DNA of 64,000 nucleotides from Flaccisagitta enflata (lineage: Eukaryota > Chaetognatha > Sagittoidea > Aphragmophora). The stretch covers positions 3,100,001 through 3,164,000 of the forward strand of contig OZ231127.1 of NCBI GenBank assembly GCA_965153355.1, given 5' to 3'. This document shows, piece after piece, positions 63,716-64,000 of the stretch (its first letter is position 1; each line of letters opens with the position of its first letter). Position numbers and translations under genes: made by a program. The notes beneath the pieces were generated by a model, which searched no databases, was not told the origin of the DNA, and worked only from the letters and a program-made list of their open reading frames with translations.

Positions 63716-64000
63716 CTGTGACAAATAGCAAAGGAGAGACGCAACCACCGTGATTATCGAAAGTGCGATACCAAGTGACCGACACCGACCTTAACCGCTC
63801 AAGAGTTCACTAAATCTACAGCCAGAGCACGAGTAAAACCACGGCACGGGTTCACTAAATCCACAGCCAGAGGCGCCGACTTTGCTAAGCTGCTGCGCAG
63901 CAGAAACATCTCAGCGCGCGGTCGTTAGGAAGAAAAGTGAAAACCTTTGACAGACCGACAGATGGACAGACAAACAGACAGACCAACTGATGAAAGGTTC
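63716..64000. other. STRAP intron, window end
   Basis: Two copies of GGTTCACTAAATCYACAGCC-like sequence lie near 63807-63875 and a GACAGACAGAC run at the end. No exon recognised. Confidence 0.4.

Overview
This is nuclear DNA from an animal-like eukaryote. Every gene I recognise is split by GT-AG introns and codes for a conserved eukaryotic protein. B9D1 (ciliary transition zone) and CCDC61/VFL3 (basal body) imply a ciliated organism, and the intron density and whole gene set fit a non-vertebrate metazoan. I cannot name the species. Gene calls come from reading translated exons against remembered protein families; exon joins were checked for GT-AG sites and phase.

All eight loci lie on the minus strand. 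From high to low coordinate they are: STRAP (WD40, N-terminal part outside the window, 60438-63715), DUS1L (tRNA-dihydrouridine synthase, 53946-58300), CCDC61 (47035-53474), a BTB/POZ locus with an internal tandem duplication and broken frame (44250-46628), XPO4 (exportin-4, 23 exons, 19647-43121), B9D1 (16439-18360), a Nab2/ZC3H14-like protein (12609-15326) and SEC23 (COPII, C-terminal part outside the window, 6969-11539). Gaps between coding regions are only about 0.4-2.1 kb, whereas some introns reach several kb. Positions 1-6968 hold satellites, a 1.5 kb polypurine tract and dispersed elements, and no recognisable gene.

The rest is repeats. There are long microsatellites, several families of short foldback/MITE-like elements (some nested in one another), pogo/Tigger-like short elements flanked by TA, and minisatellites.

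The most striking feature is that several tandem arrays are copies of exon-intron boundaries of the genes that host them: a 59-bp and a ~93-bp array at acceptors of XPO4 exons 17 and 8, a 97-bp array at the CCDC61 exon 1 donor, a 46-bp array at a STRAP donor, a 41-bp doublet at the XPO4 exon 20 donor, and a triplication of the B9D1 start-codon region. Several microsatellites also begin directly at splice sites. I regard this boundary-anchored amplification as the main candidate for an undescribed phenomenon here.
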